Positions 1 through 13,474 of a DNA stretch of 64,000 nucleotides are shown here, in pieces. A model generated the notes under the pieces. The model saw only the letters and a list, made by a program, of their open reading frames with translations. It was not told the DNA's origin and made no database searches. Positions within the stretch are counted from its first letter, which is position 1; the number at the start of each line of letters is the position of its first letter. The stretch spans positions 17,931,930 through 17,995,929 of the forward strand of contig NC_082595.1 of NCBI RefSeq assembly GCF_030936135.1, given 5' to 3'. The position numbers and the translations under genes are program-made. The DNA is from Gavia stellata (taxonomy: Eukaryota > Chordata > Aves > Gaviiformes > Gaviidae).

Positions 1-1410
1 AAAATCTCAGTTTCTAAAAGAAGGTATTGTTTTTACAGGAACTCAGCATTAACCAATGAAACTTGCCCAGCACAGTAGGAAATATCCAAGCTGCAACGAG
101 TTTTAAAACTTGCTAAAGCAGACATGGGTCACCCCACACTTGCCTGGTAGTTAATCTACATAATATGTGTGTTCTCCCAACACAACTGTCTGGATCCATC
201 CACACTACAGCTGTATTCTGTCTGGATGGAGTTGCTTCACAACCCAGTAAAACAGGTGTCTCCCGAGTAGCTGTACCTGGTCCATCTGGCAGTAATTTAG
301 CAATTATGCTTTTATTATTAGCACTCTATAATCAGCTCATTGTGTGATTGCCAGTCTGTCCCACCTGCCATTTTCGTGTGTGTGTGTTTGCATGTTTTCA
401 TGTTTTCAATATGAAACCAGTCTTTTGTGCCTTATGACTAGCATGCACAACTGAGACTTAAGAGAATGGAGGCACACTCAATGGGCCAAACAGCTGGCTT
501 TGTGTTGCCTTCATAGAAAATGTCTAATTACAGCAAAGTACACACGCCACCATTGATGGCAACACATTTGTATTAAAATGCCTTTGTTCTGAGTAGAGTC
601 CTATCATTTGTCTAAATGACTATTATTTTCCCTTTCTCCTCAGAGCTTTTATTAAATCTCCGAGCAATTTCAAGTCATTAGCCTACAGATACAGGCTTTA
701 TTCAACAGGAATGCATTACTAGGAAAATGGCTGTCTGCCTAGCTGTGTCTGGCACTATCTAGTCATGTCAGGAGTCCCAGATATAAGGGGCATAGCTCAT
801 CTCGTTTTGATTGATGCTCCACTTCCCTAGTGTTGCTGCCAAGCGAGGTTGTAATTCATGCCCGGATGATTCTGCTGTCACTTATTTCTGCATACAGTGT
901 CTGTCTTTTTCTGGGTGCATTTTAATATCTGGAGTTTATTTCCGTTACTGCCAAAATCTGCTTGATGCTGGAGAGACTGCTTCCCAATACAAACAAATTG
1001 GGAGAAATGTCTAGGTGGAGAAGGATCAGTGTGACGAAGAAACTGGTGCAGCTGGCCCTTATACATGCCTCTGCTCTTCATCCCGTGATTGGTGGGGAAC
1101 AGGGCACATCTGCAGTCATTTCTTATCCAGGCTGTGCTCTTGTCAACCTACCTTGACAGATAAGATCCATCACATCATCTGTATTCTTTTTGTCTACTTA
1201 AATTAAGCTATTTGGGCTAAGGACCGCTTTTACCTGCCTGTATATACTGTACCAGATGTAGTAAGGCAAGTATAATGACACTGCTAAAATGCAAATATTC
1301 ACTAACATTTTATCTCATCAGTGATCTAGAATATTTGGAAAAACTACTGCAGCTGGATTGAATTTCTAGCTTGCAGGGTCAAATATCAATGCCTCCAAGA
1401 GACGTTAGAA
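1..1410. other. non-coding stretch, nothing recognised
   Basis: No transposon, RNA gene or convincing exon is visible. Open frames here are at most about 67 codons, overlap on both strands and show no protein motif. A short GT-rich run occurs near 378-390. It is typical AT-rich intergenic or intronic sequence. Confidence 0.6.
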
Positions 1411-2750
1411 TTAGTTTTGAGAAAGCCAGGAAATACTTTCACACTGGGGACAAAAGCTCCTCCAGAATAAACTGAAGAATGCAGCTAGAATTCCTCTTCC
1501 GGCAATGCAGAGTATGGATACGTGGGCAGGATGCTGCCAGAACCTAGGATTAGGGTTTGTTTCAAGGGAAGGGGTTAGGTGAAGGGAAATCAAGACTGAG
1601 AGGAAGAGGGGGCTCAAAAGGGTTTGCAGAAGTAAATGAGGGCATATCAGTAGAATTATCCTGCTAGCAATAATTTGGGAATGCACACAACCTCAGTGGC
1701 AGCTGGGGATTACATCTCCAACAAGGGTTAGGGTTTGGAGAATGAGAAAGCCAGGACAGATGATAGCACAGCGTTTGAATAGCCGGGAAGGGTAAGGCTT
1801 AAGCAAGAACCCTTTGAAGCCTCTGGACTATTTTTTTTTTCGTCCTAGGTAGGAAACCTAGCAGTAGCCTGTAGCCTGCTGTGGCAGATTGCACTCTCAG
1901 TATAGCTCCAGGCTTTTTCCTTGTCAGAACCTCCAATGTTACTTTAACCCTTCCTATGAACTGGGACATAGCCCAGGACTACTGCCAAACACCTGTACTA
2001 CTTAATGTTTGGAAGGGACATGTCATGGTTTCGTGGGTGTAGGGATAGGTTCAGACTAGGGTCAGCATTCAGCAGAAGTGAGAGCTGGGAGAGACAACCA
2101 GATCTGCTTCCCAGCTTAGTGGAGGTCTGATGTAATGATTCTCTGCTGTACTTTGAAGGATTTAGGGGAGACTGCCCTCTCTTAAATATCAGTTTATTTT
2201 AGGATTATGCTTCTGAGAAGACAGGCAGGACCTGTGGTAAAAGGAAACTACGACTGTTTTTTCAGTTCTCCTCCAAACATCATTCTTTCTAGGGCTTTTA
2301 AGATCTATACACCTCACTCTCAGACAAGGGATTAGGGCGCTGAGAAGCACCTAAACAGGAGACAGAGTAAAAGTAGAGTTCAAAAGAGCCCATCAAGGTG
2401 ATATTTGGGTCTTGGGCTCAGACACCTCTCACAACTGTACACTGTCCAGGCACGTGAAGACAGTCGGGCCTGAATCCCTGATTCTTTGCCAGGTTCAGGT
2501 AATAGTGAGGGTTCTAAAAAAGGGAAATCCCTGGGCAACACTAGGAACACAGTTGGTTGAAAAGGGGCTGGCAAAGTGAAGGACTGCAACAGGAATTCAC
2601 CTCCCAGCAATATGTGCTCTCAGGACCTAGAGGAATTTCCAGCCCTGTTTCAGCTGAGGGCTGAGGTTCACATTAGGATCAGTTCTCTGTAGGAGAGACA
2701 GCAAGAGCAACATTCAAAAAGTGCCTGCTAACTAAATGAAGAGCTTGTTA
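1411..2750. repeat. probable degenerate tandem repeat, period about 165 bp
   Basis: Several short anchors recur in the same order at roughly constant spacing. An anchor resembling CAAAAGGG followed by a purine-rich stretch occurs near 1450, 1612, 2378, 2556 and 2711. A GAATTcxxCTxxxGGCAAT-like anchor occurs near 1487, 1652 and 2592. A GATTAGGGTT-like anchor occurs near 1548, 1724, 2330, 2494 and 2672. The phrase GAGAAAGCCAGGA occurs at about 1417 and 1743, two periods apart. Adjacent spacings fall between about 155 and 178 bp. Copies are heavily diverged and the middle (about 1800-2300) is poorly resolved. I read this as an old minisatellite-like array and not a coding region, although two antisense open frames cross it. 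Single anchors could be coincidental; the shared order of anchors is the main support. Confidence 0.4.
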
Positions 2751-5335
2751 ATGTCTCTTCCAGCCAGAATACTCAGGTATTGTGTCAAGGAGTAGTCTGC
2801 CATGTCCCAGTCTCCATCCACTGGAGAATTTTTGTCTACACACTGATACTTGAGCTATTGCTGTCTAACCCTTCTAGCCCCAGACTACTTCTTTGCTTAG
2901 TTCCATCTTCCTACAATGCAGTTACCAAAATTATATTTTCTTTTAACTGCTGCAAATGGCAAGCCACCCTGCTCTTCAAGGGCCTTCACATCTTTCTTCC
3001 AGTTTATTTACCTACCCTGCTTACCCTCAGGCTTTGCAGAGCTCTCTCACACTTCTGCTACTTCTCTTATGCACCCAAATTCTCTGCCCTTTCCTCAGCT
3101 TATTTTCATAGTCTGCAGATATTCTCATCATCCTATCTTTGCTCACTTTCATTCACAACTTCTTACTCCACAAGACAGACCTCCTGTCTAAAGAAACTGC
3201 TAGCAACATTTTTCTGGTCCTGAAAGAGTGTGAGGTTTTATGGTGTGTCAGAGCTCTAATTCAAAGCACCCTGCTTGCTCACCATTGCTACTCAGAACAA
3301 CATGCACCAGAAGAAAATTTACTACTGATATATTCCACTAGTTTTCATTAGTCATACATCCATCTCTGCAAATGCAATAGATAACTTAATTAGTTATGTT
3401 ATATTTACTTCCCTCCCCCTAAAAATGATAATTGAAAAAAGGCATGCACTGAAACACATCAAAAAATATTTGTATTTAATTTTCTGCGAGAGACTTGGAT
3501 TTATAAACAAAGCTGGTTTCCTTTCTCAGTCCTGAATTTATCTGCTGTTCTTCCTGGACCTGCAAATAATGGGATGGGCAAGTGGACAAAGAGTGGCTGG
3601 ACCTCAGAAGTCCAAGGCTGAGATTTGTGCATTGTCATAGATGTCCTGTGTGACCTTTCATCCTCACAGATGAAATGGAGAAAGCAAGACCATACTTCTC
3701 TCACAGATATGGTATGGGACACTCAAGCACAAGTGCAAGAGGGGCCACAAAAGCACTTAATAGAATGGTAAATTAAGGAAAAACATATTGATCCATCCTT
3801 TCCTTTGACCTATGTTACAAGATTAAAGCAGATAGCTTTCATAAATTTAAAGACAAGGTAAGACATACATAGGAATAAGTTTTGCATCTGTAGTGACACT
3901 AGCTAGAATGAGATTATAATGGCTGTAAATCATAGATACTCCAAAATTAGAGATACAAAATACTATTTTATAGGTCATCCAGTCCACCCAACAGCAGGAT
4001 TTCCCATGGAAACTATTCTCCAATATCTTTATCCAGGCTACTTCTAGAGTCTTTTCGGCTTGAGGCAGAAGGTGATCTCCAGATGAGGTCATAAATAATT
4101 TTTTCCCTGTAGCACAATACAATTTCCTGAGCATGTCTGAATCAATTTATTAACTGCCAACAAGAGACTCTGCCATTTTTTTCCCACCAATTTGAAGCAG
4201 ATGGCCCCATCTGAAAGCTAGTGACCTGAAGATATGCATTTTTTTCCACTCACAGGTCAACTACTCATCAGTGACCTTGAAGAGAAAAACATCCAGATGC
4301 TGAAAGAATTTGCTTTGCTAAAGGAAAAACAAAAACATTTCAAGTGACTGGTTCAAACTATCATTCTAAAATTACCCTGTGAACAAATTAAGCACTTAGC
4401 AGTGAAACAATGCTCCATGTCATCATTCGTTACAAGGGATTTCAGCCCACAAGCCATCTGTAGCCTTATGTGACAGTTAACTCAGACTGTAGCCTGCTTC
4501 TGGATTCCTTTTCAGAGGTCTCAGTCTGAGCCAACAGCAGTTTGCAAAGGAGGATGGATTTTTCTGAAGGCAAGAGGTTACCTTCCCCCAAGTACCTTTT
4601 TCTACAACATTTTAGGTGTCTGTGTGATCATACAATGCAAGAATGACTGAGGTGACTAAGAGGTAAAAGAGCTCCCAGGCATAGACTGTTCTTGCATTTC
4701 ATTGTCTACTCCCTGTCCTAGTCCCAAGAGCAATCAAGAACAGTTGCAGCTGTGAGTGGGCTGTACGAATTACTTTACTCATGGCATCCTACACATGGAA
4801 ACCATCTTTCCAGGTCACTACTCAAGCCCTGCTAGCTGTAGATAGGCCTAAATACCATAGCTGATCTGCACGTGAGCAGTACAACTGGCACTTCTCTCAA
4901 TTTATTTTCTCCAAAATGCAAGGCAAGTATTATAAAAAAATCAGGTGCAGTTTTCCTCATTCTATTCATGAGGATGATATTTTTTCCTTGACACCCCTGC
5001 CTGAAACTCATTTGTGTTGTTTTACCATCTTGTGCTGAACCCCTCTGCAGTGCTGATGGACTTCACTTTCATATCTCTATTTTCCATTTGCTGTGCATGG
5101 TGTTATCGCTGAAGAGCTGGGGGGTTTTTTTGCTTCTGATTTATTCTAGGCTACTGGTGCAGATTCTCAGCTTCCTGAAAAACCCAAGAGCACATGGCAG
5201 TCTCTCACTGCACTATTTGGTTCCAGCTGGTCTGATTTCCAGTGCATTTCATCCAACTGTTTGTTGGAAAATACATTACCAGAGGGCATAAGAAAAGACC
5301 TTCTCATGAGAACACATAAAAGATGGGAAAGAAGA
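2751..5335. other. non-coding stretch with a pyrimidine-rich segment
   Basis: Positions 2780-3250 are rich in C and T and therefore stay open for 147 codons on the plus strand. The predicted protein is a compositionally biased run of Ser, Leu, Phe and Tyr without recognisable domains, so I do not call a gene. The remainder shows no repeat or RNA family that I recognise. Confidence 0.55.
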
Positions 5336-6060
5336 AGTAGCTATAAATGGTTAATTTTCACAATGGAAAGATGCCAAAAGTGGTCCTAATGTTTTTCAAG
5401 GTATTCGTATATGATGTGGCACGAAGTTATTCAGAGCAGTGAAAATTAGAATTGACATCTAAGAGTTGCAGAAGGCTCTTAACTAAGTAACTGAGCAATA
5501 AAGCATCAGATAAAATTCAGTGTCAATAAATGCAAACTGAGGCACATGGAGAACAACTTTAATTAGACATGTAAAATCTCAGCCTGTAAGTTAACTCTTA
5601 CTTCTCAAAAAATGATCCTGGAATTCAATGAAAGCATCAGTTCAGTGCTCAGCATCAGCCAAAGAGGGTAACAGATTATGAGAAAGAGGTGAGAGAGAAA
5701 TACTGGGGGGAAAAAAAAGAGAAAGTGCATTATGCCATGCTATAATGCCTTGGAGCAGTTAAATGAGTTCAATGGAAAATAAGGAGCAGATTTCAGATGA
5801 GAAAACGTTAGAAGATAAAGGATCTTAATAATGGAGATGAGACAGAAGAAAAGAAAGGGATATTACAGGCAACAACAAAATCGTTATTAACGTGGAGAAG
5901 GTGAACAGGGAACAATTTTTTGTCATTTCACATAACACAAGAGCTACAGGGAACCCCGTACAATGACTGAGCCAGAGTCTTAAACTAAAGTCAATATTCT
6001 CTTCACATGCCATTGCTTCAGGTCAGTACAGGGGTCAAAAGTATAAATGGTTAAAAAAGT
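5336..6060 (+). mobile_element. ancient CR1-clade LINE relic, RT to C-terminal part of ORF2
   Basis: The order of recognisable segments matches the ORF2 region of old amniote CR1 elements on the plus strand. First comes an 'aaatggtTaaTTTTCACAATGG'-type segment near 5346, which in this family lies just before the conserved VPQG block. Then come stretches corresponding to 'GAGTTGCAGAAGG' (about 5463) and 'AAATTCAGTGTcAATAAATGCAAA' (about 5513-5535). Near the 3' side is a 'TTTCACATAACACAAGAGCTA' segment (about 5927-5948), equivalent to the 'HNTR' motif in the C-terminal domain. There are many indels and stops and no usable frame. No 3' tail repeat remains. The boundaries are approximate. Confidence 0.7.
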
Positions 6061-9000
6061 AACTAGATTTATTCATGCAAGAAAATTCTTCGAGGGATCT
6101 TAAACACAAAAATGAGATTATAGCACCTGTCTCAGGAAATCCTTACACCACAGATCTCCAGAATCTGGGAATAAGAATGGGAGAAAATACAATTTTGTAC
6201 TGTTTTGTTCATATACTTTTTCCTATTCAATGTCTGCTGGACACCATGAAGAAAAGCATACTGAGCTAAACAGACTGTTAAATGACTTGATATGGTTCAT
6301 TTACTAGTATAGCTATTCTTAGGTCTGAACACCTTAAATCTCATTCACCCCATCATGATTTCATGCTTAGCAGAGGAGGTTTATCAGTCAAGGGCTCTCA
6401 TGCTAAGGCAGAATGCCTTTTTGTGGTCCATCATGCACTGTGGACCAGGAGTTCAGCCTACATAAATCCAGGGGTGTGAAGTTATATACAATATTCTTGA
6501 ATTAAGGCTTGGTACAGATTAAGTGGCATCTCCTCACGGAAAACAAATTGTTTTGGAATAGGTCTTTGACCAGCTCTGATATTTTGGGCTTTATCATTTA
6601 ATCAACCTGTTTTGTTTAGCAGTTTCATAAAGTAATTGAAGTTCTTGGTTTCCATGGTAATGTGATGCTCCTCTGAAATCAGTTATATGCTCTTGAAAGA
6701 ACATTGCCTTCTCCCAGTGTTCTAAAGACTAATGTTATATGCAACTTTATGTAAAGTACCACTGTTTAAACATGTAAAATATACCTTATAGGGTTTTGTA
6801 AAATGGCAAGTATTCTTCACAGTCTAACAATATATCTCACTCTCACTAAATAACACTCTCCACGTTAGAATTCTTATTGTCTGTTCAAGTAAGGAAGTAC
6901 TATTCTGCACCATCAAAAGCAGTAAAATCTGACTTAGATTAAATATTAATGGCACTTTACAAAATAACAGAAAGTAAGGATATAGATCACTAAGTACATA
7001 TTTCATTTCACATTTCATTTCACACCAGCCAGAGAACTTCACAGTACCACTTCCTCCATCTGCTATTATCAGACACTGGGGAGAGAAACACATTGTGTTG
7101 CTGACCTTAGAGGCTGCAATTTACCCACTCACTTTTCTTGCAGCATTCCCCATTACAGGTCGGTCACTGATTTACTAAAGCAGTGCTAACTTTCTCACTA
7201 GCAGGCACTGTCTTCAAACAAGCTGATTAATCATGAGTGCAATATGCCCCTCAGTGCTAGTACTTGACCTCTTATTTGTTCTTTTCCTCCTGTATCTGGA
7301 CTGATTTATGCTCATAAAATTACTTTGGGTCTTTTCTATGGCCTTTTTCTATCCTCCAGGTTCGTACATTTCCATTGCATGATTGCTTCCTTACATAATG
7401 CAATAGTAATCAGTAATTGATGACTTAATATTTCCCTTTCCTAGCTAATTAGCTTCCTGATCACAGTGCTGCCATCAGGAATGTTCAGGTGCTATAGATT
7501 ATGGCACCGACCAGGGCTCTGAGCCGGGAAATATCCAAAGCTTTTAGTGCTGGAAGGTGTCATATTTGCTGGAGGTGTTCTTTTCCAGATGTGATAGGAA
7601 GCCAAGGTTTGTGCTACACTGAGTTGCTAGAAGATGATGGTGTCTTCATATATGTTATCTTCTAACTCTGTTTTACTTGCAAAATTTCATTTGCAGGTTT
7701 GGGTAAATAGGCCTGACATTTGAATCTAATACATTATATTCTTCCTTACCTAAGCTAGTATGGAGAATTAGTATGTGGTACAAACTTATACTCTGCGCTA
7801 CAGAAAGGATTCAGTGGAAGCTAAAGTGATTTTTGTTCAGGGAGTTTGCAATCTATGTCAAATGTTCTGTGATCTTTGGCTGACAGGTACTCAATTTTAG
7901 GCACTGCTAATATATTACAAAATTTAGACAATGAATATGAGTAAAACAAGAAGGAATCTAGAAAAAGTCCTTGTTAGTGACCCTCGTAGAAGCTGTGGCA
8001 GAGAGGAGACCCATGTTAATGTTACTGGTACAAATTTTGTGACTTCATCTAGCAACTTCAAACACTGTGTTCATGAACTTGCCCCACCCTTCATACCTAT
8101 TTATGTCCATATATGTACATTTAGATTAAGTTAAAGAAAGAAAAAGTCAAGTGGCATATTATAGAAATAGACTGCTGAACCTGGATTTTCCTGAACAGAG
8201 AACAAGTTTCTACAATTAATATTTATGTGTAGGTCTTATGTATCACAAACGTATATTCTAATGCAGCCAGAGGAAAGATTTTGTCAGGAGCACCACTGGA
8301 GACAAAAGTAAGAACTTTGTTGACTACTAATGTATTGCTATAGGACTGGCATTCACCATATTTTCCAAGTAAGTTATTAGATTGATCTATATATTTCCAA
8401 GAATTTCCCATTTACCCCGTCTGACGGACACTCATTCCCTTTGATGGACCACTGACAGCAGAAGAGATGTCTTCAAAATTCAGGATTGAAACTGATCATT
8501 GTAAAACTGTCCCTGTTGGTACAGGGATTGTGTCAGGCTTGGCCTTAATACTGGGCAAAATTCATTTCCTTGGGTATTGCTGCATCAATTTTTGTGTGTG
8601 TTGGCTTTCATTTACAAACAGAACCTGTCACTAATAAAATGTCTACAATCTAAACTGATATAATTATTCTATTTTTGATCAATGGTAACTTTTCCCTAAA
8701 TATAAAGATCCTACTTCTAAAACCCTTAATTACCATGACAGCTTTGATAATACTAATATTGATGGATTATCTGGAAAATCATGGTCATTTATCTCCAAAA
8801 GACACCCTAATACAAATGATTATGGCATTAGAAAGAAGTTTTTTTCCCATGAGAGTTGGTCAATATCCTTAATAACTTTCTTTGTAAACTATTGTTCAGA
8901 AAACTTTAAGCAAAATAGCTTGGAAAAGTAGAAAACTACATGAAGGAGACTGTACTCCATCTTCTACTTGGAGGAATAAAATAGACATGGTAAGCAGCAA

Positions 9001-12000
9001 TTTATATTTTAGAGGTAGCATTTCCTATAATAACTAGTGGACTATTTCATTCATCATAAAATATTTCATTATGCACTCAGGAAAAAAAACCTGAAAAAAA
9101 TCAGCAAAAAGTCAGTCGTGTCCTGGCAAACACAGTGCATCTACACTTCCAAACACAATGCATTTGAAATTCCTGATTGCATATATTTTCTCTCTCTCTC
9201 TCTTTCATTCCTAAACAATCTACAAGATATCAAAGGAGGTCAAGATAATGGCAACAAAAGGTGCCTTTATTTAGGGAGAGGTTGCATATCATTACTTGCA
9301 CACAAAATTAAATACCAGCCAGGAATAAACTGACTTTTAGGAGGTTCAGTTTCATACAGTGAAAACCTGTAACTCACCAAGCTAAATCTGATGAAAGAAA
9401 GAATTTAGACAGAGAATAACAACTGGGAACTGTTTCAAATGCTGGAAGATCCCAAAGGCACAACCAGGCAAAGCAGATAAAAATCAGTAAAAAGAAAAAG
9501 GAAAAAAAAAAAAGCAGCTGATGATAAACAGTCACAAATAAATGTATTTATGTTTTTGCAAATTATTGTATGAGTGTGTGTAATAACAGAAGAAAAATGT
9601 TAACTAGACAGTTAAAAGTATGTATTTGAAGATAAAATTTGTATAATTAAGCATATACTGAAGTCTGTGAATGGTATAAAATATCCAAAAATTGATTACA
9701 AGGTGAACTTAATAACGAGCAGAGTTTGAAGTGCTTCTTGCCAAATGGCCGAAGTTTTGTCTGAAAACAGAGTTTCAAAGTCTCAGAAACTCAGAACTCA
9801 GTTTTCTCAACAGGCAACAGATGACAGAAGAGAGAAACCTCACTTTCACTTAAGAAGTGCTAAGTGCTTTTTTTTATTTATCCTTCTATTCAATTTCAGT
9901 TGTAGTTATATGTGAGCACTCAATCCAAGGTGTTTCTCTAAAACAAGCTCATCTATAATGTCTTCTTTGCTTTCGAGTGTAAATCTACAATCTATATCAC
10001 CTTTTGTCTGGGAAAAATTGGATCTTAATTTTATTAATAGCATTCACTCTCCACTCTATACATAAGAACTTGAAACCTCTCACAATGTCACAAATCCTGT
10101 TAGTACACATTTCTCTCACAACATTAGAGAAGTCTCTATTCAAATCCAACCCTTAGTATCTGTAGCAGTTCCCAGAATGAGTGATGACAGTAGCTGTCTT
10201 CCAGCTTAAACAATTCTGTGAAATGAAACAAGGAGAGGGTCCAAGATAATCCCATCTAGATTCAAACACTGTCTGCCAGACTTGTGCTTATAGGGTCTCA
10301 GTTCACACTTTACATTTTTGCAGCATAAAGCTGTGATCTCTTTCTCTTATACACTTTGGAATTGCACACAATAAAGTTTTAAGGTATAGACTGAGGGGAT
10401 CCGTGTTCCTCTCTCCTCAGGGCTGTGTAGCCAGAGCATGGATTGCAAAGTGATCAGACTATGAGCATGGATTTTGTGTGCAGGACCTCAAGATTCTTCA
10501 GGTCATGTATGAACCCAAATGTGAAAACTTCAGCTCTTGGACAATTATCCATTGCCCAGCTGCATGTGAAACATGGGATGCTGGAGGAGAAGAGCAGGTA
10601 TAAAATGTATAAAATTGTACTGCAATTGAGATTGTATTACTCCTCTTCCTACCGGATGTTCTTTCACTCACAGGAGCACCGCTATAAGGCCTCTAAAACA
10701 GAGAGATGACATACAGCTGGTCTATCACATGAGGCAGCTACAAGTAGAGCTCACACCTCTGAATTCTAAAAGTGCACATTTTTGCAGAATATTTTTTGCA
10801 CATTTTAGCATATTAGCTCAACGCATAGACTTCATACCGCCTTTTTCCGACATGTGGATTTCACATGTCTTTTTTTGTCTATCTTACTTAAAAAGGAAGG
10901 TGTTGAACATCATCATTTGTTACTGTAAATACATTTTAGCAATAGAAAATAATGGGAATGAATACTGTAGAAATAGTATTAGAAATAGTATCCAGTCAGT
11001 GAATATAATTCCTCTAATAGGGAATGAAATTACCTACTTAATAAGACTCTCTCTGTCTGTAACTACTGATCTGAATCTAGCTTCAGTTAATTACTTCCCA
11101 GTACTCTTGTTTCGTTTGTCCTGCTGGCAAATCCTCAGTCATAGCAGAGTTAATTTGGAGGCTCCAAAGCAGCTCAGTCAAGGGATAGGACCTGCCACAA
11201 CATATTCAACACTGGACTGGAGTCTTTCTAGCTGAAACTGGTAGTGCTGACCAACAGTGCCTTTTCACCTCCACTCTGAAGTAGATCAAAAAACATGGAA
11301 AGGGAATATCGGTAGATTTTGTGAATGGAATAATACTTTTCCCACTTTGGAGCTTTATTTAAAGTTATCCAAAAGAGGGTAGAGGCAGAAAAGTGCAATC
11401 TGAACAGAAGGTTGTACTGAGCTCACAGCAGAGACACAACTGCCACAAAACTATTCCTGAGAAATATATCATGCAAATAAAATAAAACAGGCTCATCTGC
11501 CCATAACCCTTGGCACAGACAATCAGTACAATGTTTTCCATTTTAAGTCCATTCATCTATGAAAATAACAGATGCTGTAGTCTTAACTTCTAATCATGCT
11601 TTGCACCCATTGTCAGTGCAGTTTCCGATGTTGTCCATCTCTTCAGGTTTAAAGAGGGACAGAAAGAGGTTGGAACAACCAGACACCAGCACATTCTCTC
11701 ATCATGGGACGGAGTGAACAGTTCCCGCCTTCTGTGATCATGAAACTATGGTCTTGTGTCCCAAATCCAGTTTTACAGACTCAGTTGTCTTTTCACAGTA
11801 AATCTCAGAGGACCTTAGTGACATCAGCTCCTCACCCCTCCTTTGGATAGTCCCCTCGAGAAGCTTGATGGCATGTGTAACACAATCCCTGCTGCTCATC
11901 CCATCATCCACTTTAAACATAGGAAGATAGGAGAACCCAGACAGAAGGAAAACATGAATAACATGAAACTATGTGTATTAGACTGCAAAAACACTTTAAA

Positions 12001-13122
12001 TTGCATTCATCTCTGAAAGCAGATTTCTATAGAAAACAAGGAGCTACAACAGCAGCCAAGAAAACTGAGTTTGGGATAAGTTGTGTGTACTCTGTGCCTC
12101 ACAGCATAGCAGCTGGAGGTACCCAGGGTGGGGAGCAGCTCAGGACCTGATTAATCCACAACCTGAATGAAAAGTGACAGAATCATGGTTAGCAACCTGT
12201 GCACCGTGGTGCAGGATTCAAGATAGGTAACAAGACGAACTAGCAGACATACGACTATTGTGAATGCATTCTGGCTTCATGTCCTGACTCAAAGAAAAGG
12301 AAAAAAGTTGTTAATACCTATTGCAAAACTGCTTCTACCAAAAGCATATATACTTTGAAATCAGACTGTTTTGTGACTGAGGCTGACTGGAAGCAGCAGA
12401 GGTTCCTCAGAATTGTTTATTCTTGGGGAAGAAGCAAAAAGCCTACTATAAAAGTGCCTACCCCTCTTTCATCCTATCTGTGGAGTACAAGGGATAGACC
12501 CCTTTCTCACTTCCCACTGCAAACCTAAGATAGCAGAAGGAGCCTCTTTCAAGTGGCTAAACCTTGCCATGCCATCACATCTCTTTGTACATCTCTGAGT
12601 TTCCTTTTGTGTACATGTATGAACAAAACGTTACACATGCAAATGTTTATGGAAAGGAAGATAAAGAAAACATTTGTGCTCAGCCAACTCAAAGTTGTTT
12701 TATACTTGAATGGACTATTTATGCAATATTTTCCCACTTTCCTCTGAGCTCCAACTTTTACGCAAAGCAATGTGCCAAGTACTTCAAATTATATGTATCC
12801 ATCTGAACATTTCTAGCAGTATAACCACTGAATGCCTCCTATGACAGTCAGGATGGAGAAGATGAATGAATTCATCACATCTCCATCATTAATTTCAGTG
12901 TTTTCAATGCAGCCAGACAGCTATTTGCCGGTGGTGGCAGCATCTCCGTGATGTGTTACTTTCTCTGACTTAATATTTTTCTTAACAGAAACATTAGAGG
13001 GAACCGAGCAGAGATGTGGAGCTGTTAAAGCAGAATGAAATGATGTATGGGAAAGTTTAGTCAAAACACCCTCAGTTTGCCCATTAAGAGTTCAGGGATA
13101 TCTTGTCAAATTCAATCAAAGA
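6061..13122. other. non-coding stretch, no supported gene
   Basis: About 7 kb with no confident transposon or exon. A short TC run sits at about 9189-9203 and an A-rich run near 9500. The segment 9390-9480 is faintly like an old LINE ORF2, with an in-frame peptide resembling NNWELFQMLEDPKG, but this is too weak to call. The open frame at 10729-11235 (168 codons) has no domain and looks like chance. A direct repeat GAAATAGTATTA/C occurs near 10970-10993. Confidence 0.5.
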
Positions 13123-13156
13123 CAAAAACAAACAAACAAACCAACAAACAAACAAA
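13123..13156. repeat. (CAAA)n microsatellite
   Basis: A simple repeat of CAAA units with one interruption (CCAA). It is short, about 8 units. Confidence 0.9.
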
Positions 13157-13474
13157 TGGAAGCAAGAACAAAGAGAAAGAGACACACAGCTTTAGTGCTC
13201 TACTTCTTTACTTTCTCCGGAGTTTGTTATGCTACTGTCACTCAGACACAAGTCACAGGAGACTGAAACTACAGATTTTGCCTGAGACATACCTGTGGAT
13301 AAATTTAACAAATGTATTTATAGACTTTCTAATCAATCCTTTAAGATTCCCATGGCTTCCTACCCACTGGTGACTGGGAGGAAGGAAATTTAACCAGGAA
13401 ATTTGTCATCTGCAGAAGTGTTTCAATGTAACTAACAAAAAATGTTACAGAGACCATTTCTACTCTCATTCCAG

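Noticed and set aside
1548..1737. TTAGGG-like pieces suggesting an interstitial telomere repeat
   Set aside because: Only isolated AGGGTTAGGGTTT-like pieces occur, never a tandem run. They fit better as anchors of the roughly 165-bp degenerate repeat.
2024..2040. TGTCATGGTTT resembling the start of some avian endogenous retrovirus LTRs
   Set aside because: There is no matching LTR end, polyA signal, primer-binding site or target-site duplication nearby. One 11-mer is not enough.
2780..3223. 147-codon plus-strand open frame
   Set aside because: It lies in a C/T-rich stretch that avoids stop codons by composition. The predicted protein is biased, has no recognisable domain, and overlapping frames are equally open.
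9355..9490. Faint LINE ORF2-like segment
   Set aside because: One peptide stretch resembles LINE sequence, but there is no second block in order and no tail, so it is left uncalled.
10729..11235. 168-codon plus-strand open frame
   Set aside because: There is no recognisable motif, no splice or promoter context, and typical AT-rich non-coding composition. Probably chance.
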